A DNA stretch of 32,188 bases from an uncultured Porphyromonadaceae bacterium (lineage in GTDB: Bacteria > Bacteroidota > Bacteroidia > Bacteroidales > Muribaculaceae), in the NCBI GenBank assembly GCA_947175605.1, contig CAMWNH010000021.1, positions 1-32,188 on the forward strand, in the 5' to 3' direction. Every line of letters starts with the position of its first letter. Position 1 is the first letter of the stretch. The notes under the pieces are model-generated. The model searched no databases. It was not told where the DNA came from and was given only the letters and a program-made list of their open reading frames with translations. The position numbers were made by a program, and so were the translations under genes. This document shows positions 32,032 to 32,188 of this stretch, one piece after another.

Positions 32032-32188
32032 ATGTCTATCATAAGCAGCTTCAAAAAAACAATATTCGCAGCCTCGATACTGGCAGTCGGCGCCGTGTTC
32101 TCTGCAACGGCACAAGACTTCCGTCTTCCCGGCCAGCGCCGGGCACTTAGCCACCTCTCCCAGCCAACGAGACTCCTGAGCCGCGGGG
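32032..32188 (+). CDS. Secreted protein, 5' part only (runs off the window)
   Basis: Open frame from ATG 32032 to the window end (52 codons plus one base) without a stop. Seen: a signal peptide with Lys-Lys near the start, a hydrophobic core (IFAASILAVGAVF, residues ~11-23) and a probable cleavage site SATA-Q (residues ~24-28). The mature part begins QDFRLPGQRR and is rich in Arg and Ser. It lies 69 bases after the ndk stop on the same strand. Too little is visible to name a family; an export role is likely from the signal peptide only. Confidence 0.6.
   Translation, partial: MSIISSFKKTIFAASILAVGAVFSATAQDFRLPGQRRALSHLSQPTRLLSRG

Noticed and set aside
1-32188. CRISPR array, insertion sequence or prophage
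   Set aside because: No regularly spaced repeats, transposase, integrase or phage structural gene was seen on either strand.

Overview
This window looks like a chromosomal segment from a Bacteroidales bacterium, most likely of the Muribaculaceae type. The evidence is indirect. Several intergenic gaps carry the Bacteroidetes-type sigma-ABfr promoter (TTG/TTTG, about 20 bases, TAnnTTTG). Start sites are A-rich without Shine-Dalgarno sequences. Several families are typical of the phylum: DUF3127, the HU/LysM membrane protein, a T9SS-like C-terminal tail, a long GDP-fucose synthase, and an MlaEF/HolB/AddB-like/HemW gene string. The family assignment below phylum is inference; no rRNA marker is present.

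Layout. Bases 1-2668 (+) hold a MalY/PatB-type PLP enzyme overlapping a MATE exporter. Bases 2677-7265 (-) hold a nucleotide-sugar operon read from a promoter near 7294-7324: DegT/PglE-like aminotransferase, HAD phosphatase, gmd and fcl, followed by a flavin reductase. Bases 7394-11015 (+) hold an alpha/beta hydrolase, a membrane-embedded MurF-like ligase that lacks the normal UDP-substrate domain, and a divergent D-Ala-D-Ala-type ligase. A secreted GH128-like glucanase follows (11056-12552). Bases 12583-15080 (-) hold lepA and a beta-phosphoglucomutase-like HAD protein. Bases 15222-19483 (+) hold a DUF3127 OB-fold protein with an SSB-like acidic tip, proS, a membrane-anchored glycosyltransferase, and a tandem-HU/acidic/TM/LysM-like protein. 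tRNA-Arg(TCT) comes next, with its own promoter and terminator, followed by a stand-alone TonB-receptor-like barrel (19772-21856). Bases 21953-29265 (-) hold a peroxiredoxin with its own promoter and a tight five-gene string, mlaE-mlaF-holB-addB-like-hemW. Bases 29391-31133 (-) hold a long-chain acyl-CoA ligase. Bases 31498-31962 (+) hold ndk after a long leader. A secreted protein starts at 32032 and runs off the end.

Most of the window is housekeeping and envelope metabolism. I see no phage, IS element, integrase, CRISPR array or recognisable defence island. The best candidate for something under-described is the hydrolase / membrane MurF-like / variant Ddl trio. It resembles the D-Ala-D-Ala addition branch of peptidoglycan synthesis, but the nucleotide-substrate domain is replaced by transmembrane helices and the dipeptide ligase is altered at a substrate-contacting motif. 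This suggests a dedicated system that adds a (di)peptide to a membrane-bound acceptor. The second candidate is the HU-TM-LysM protein, whose architecture could tether DNA to the cell envelope.
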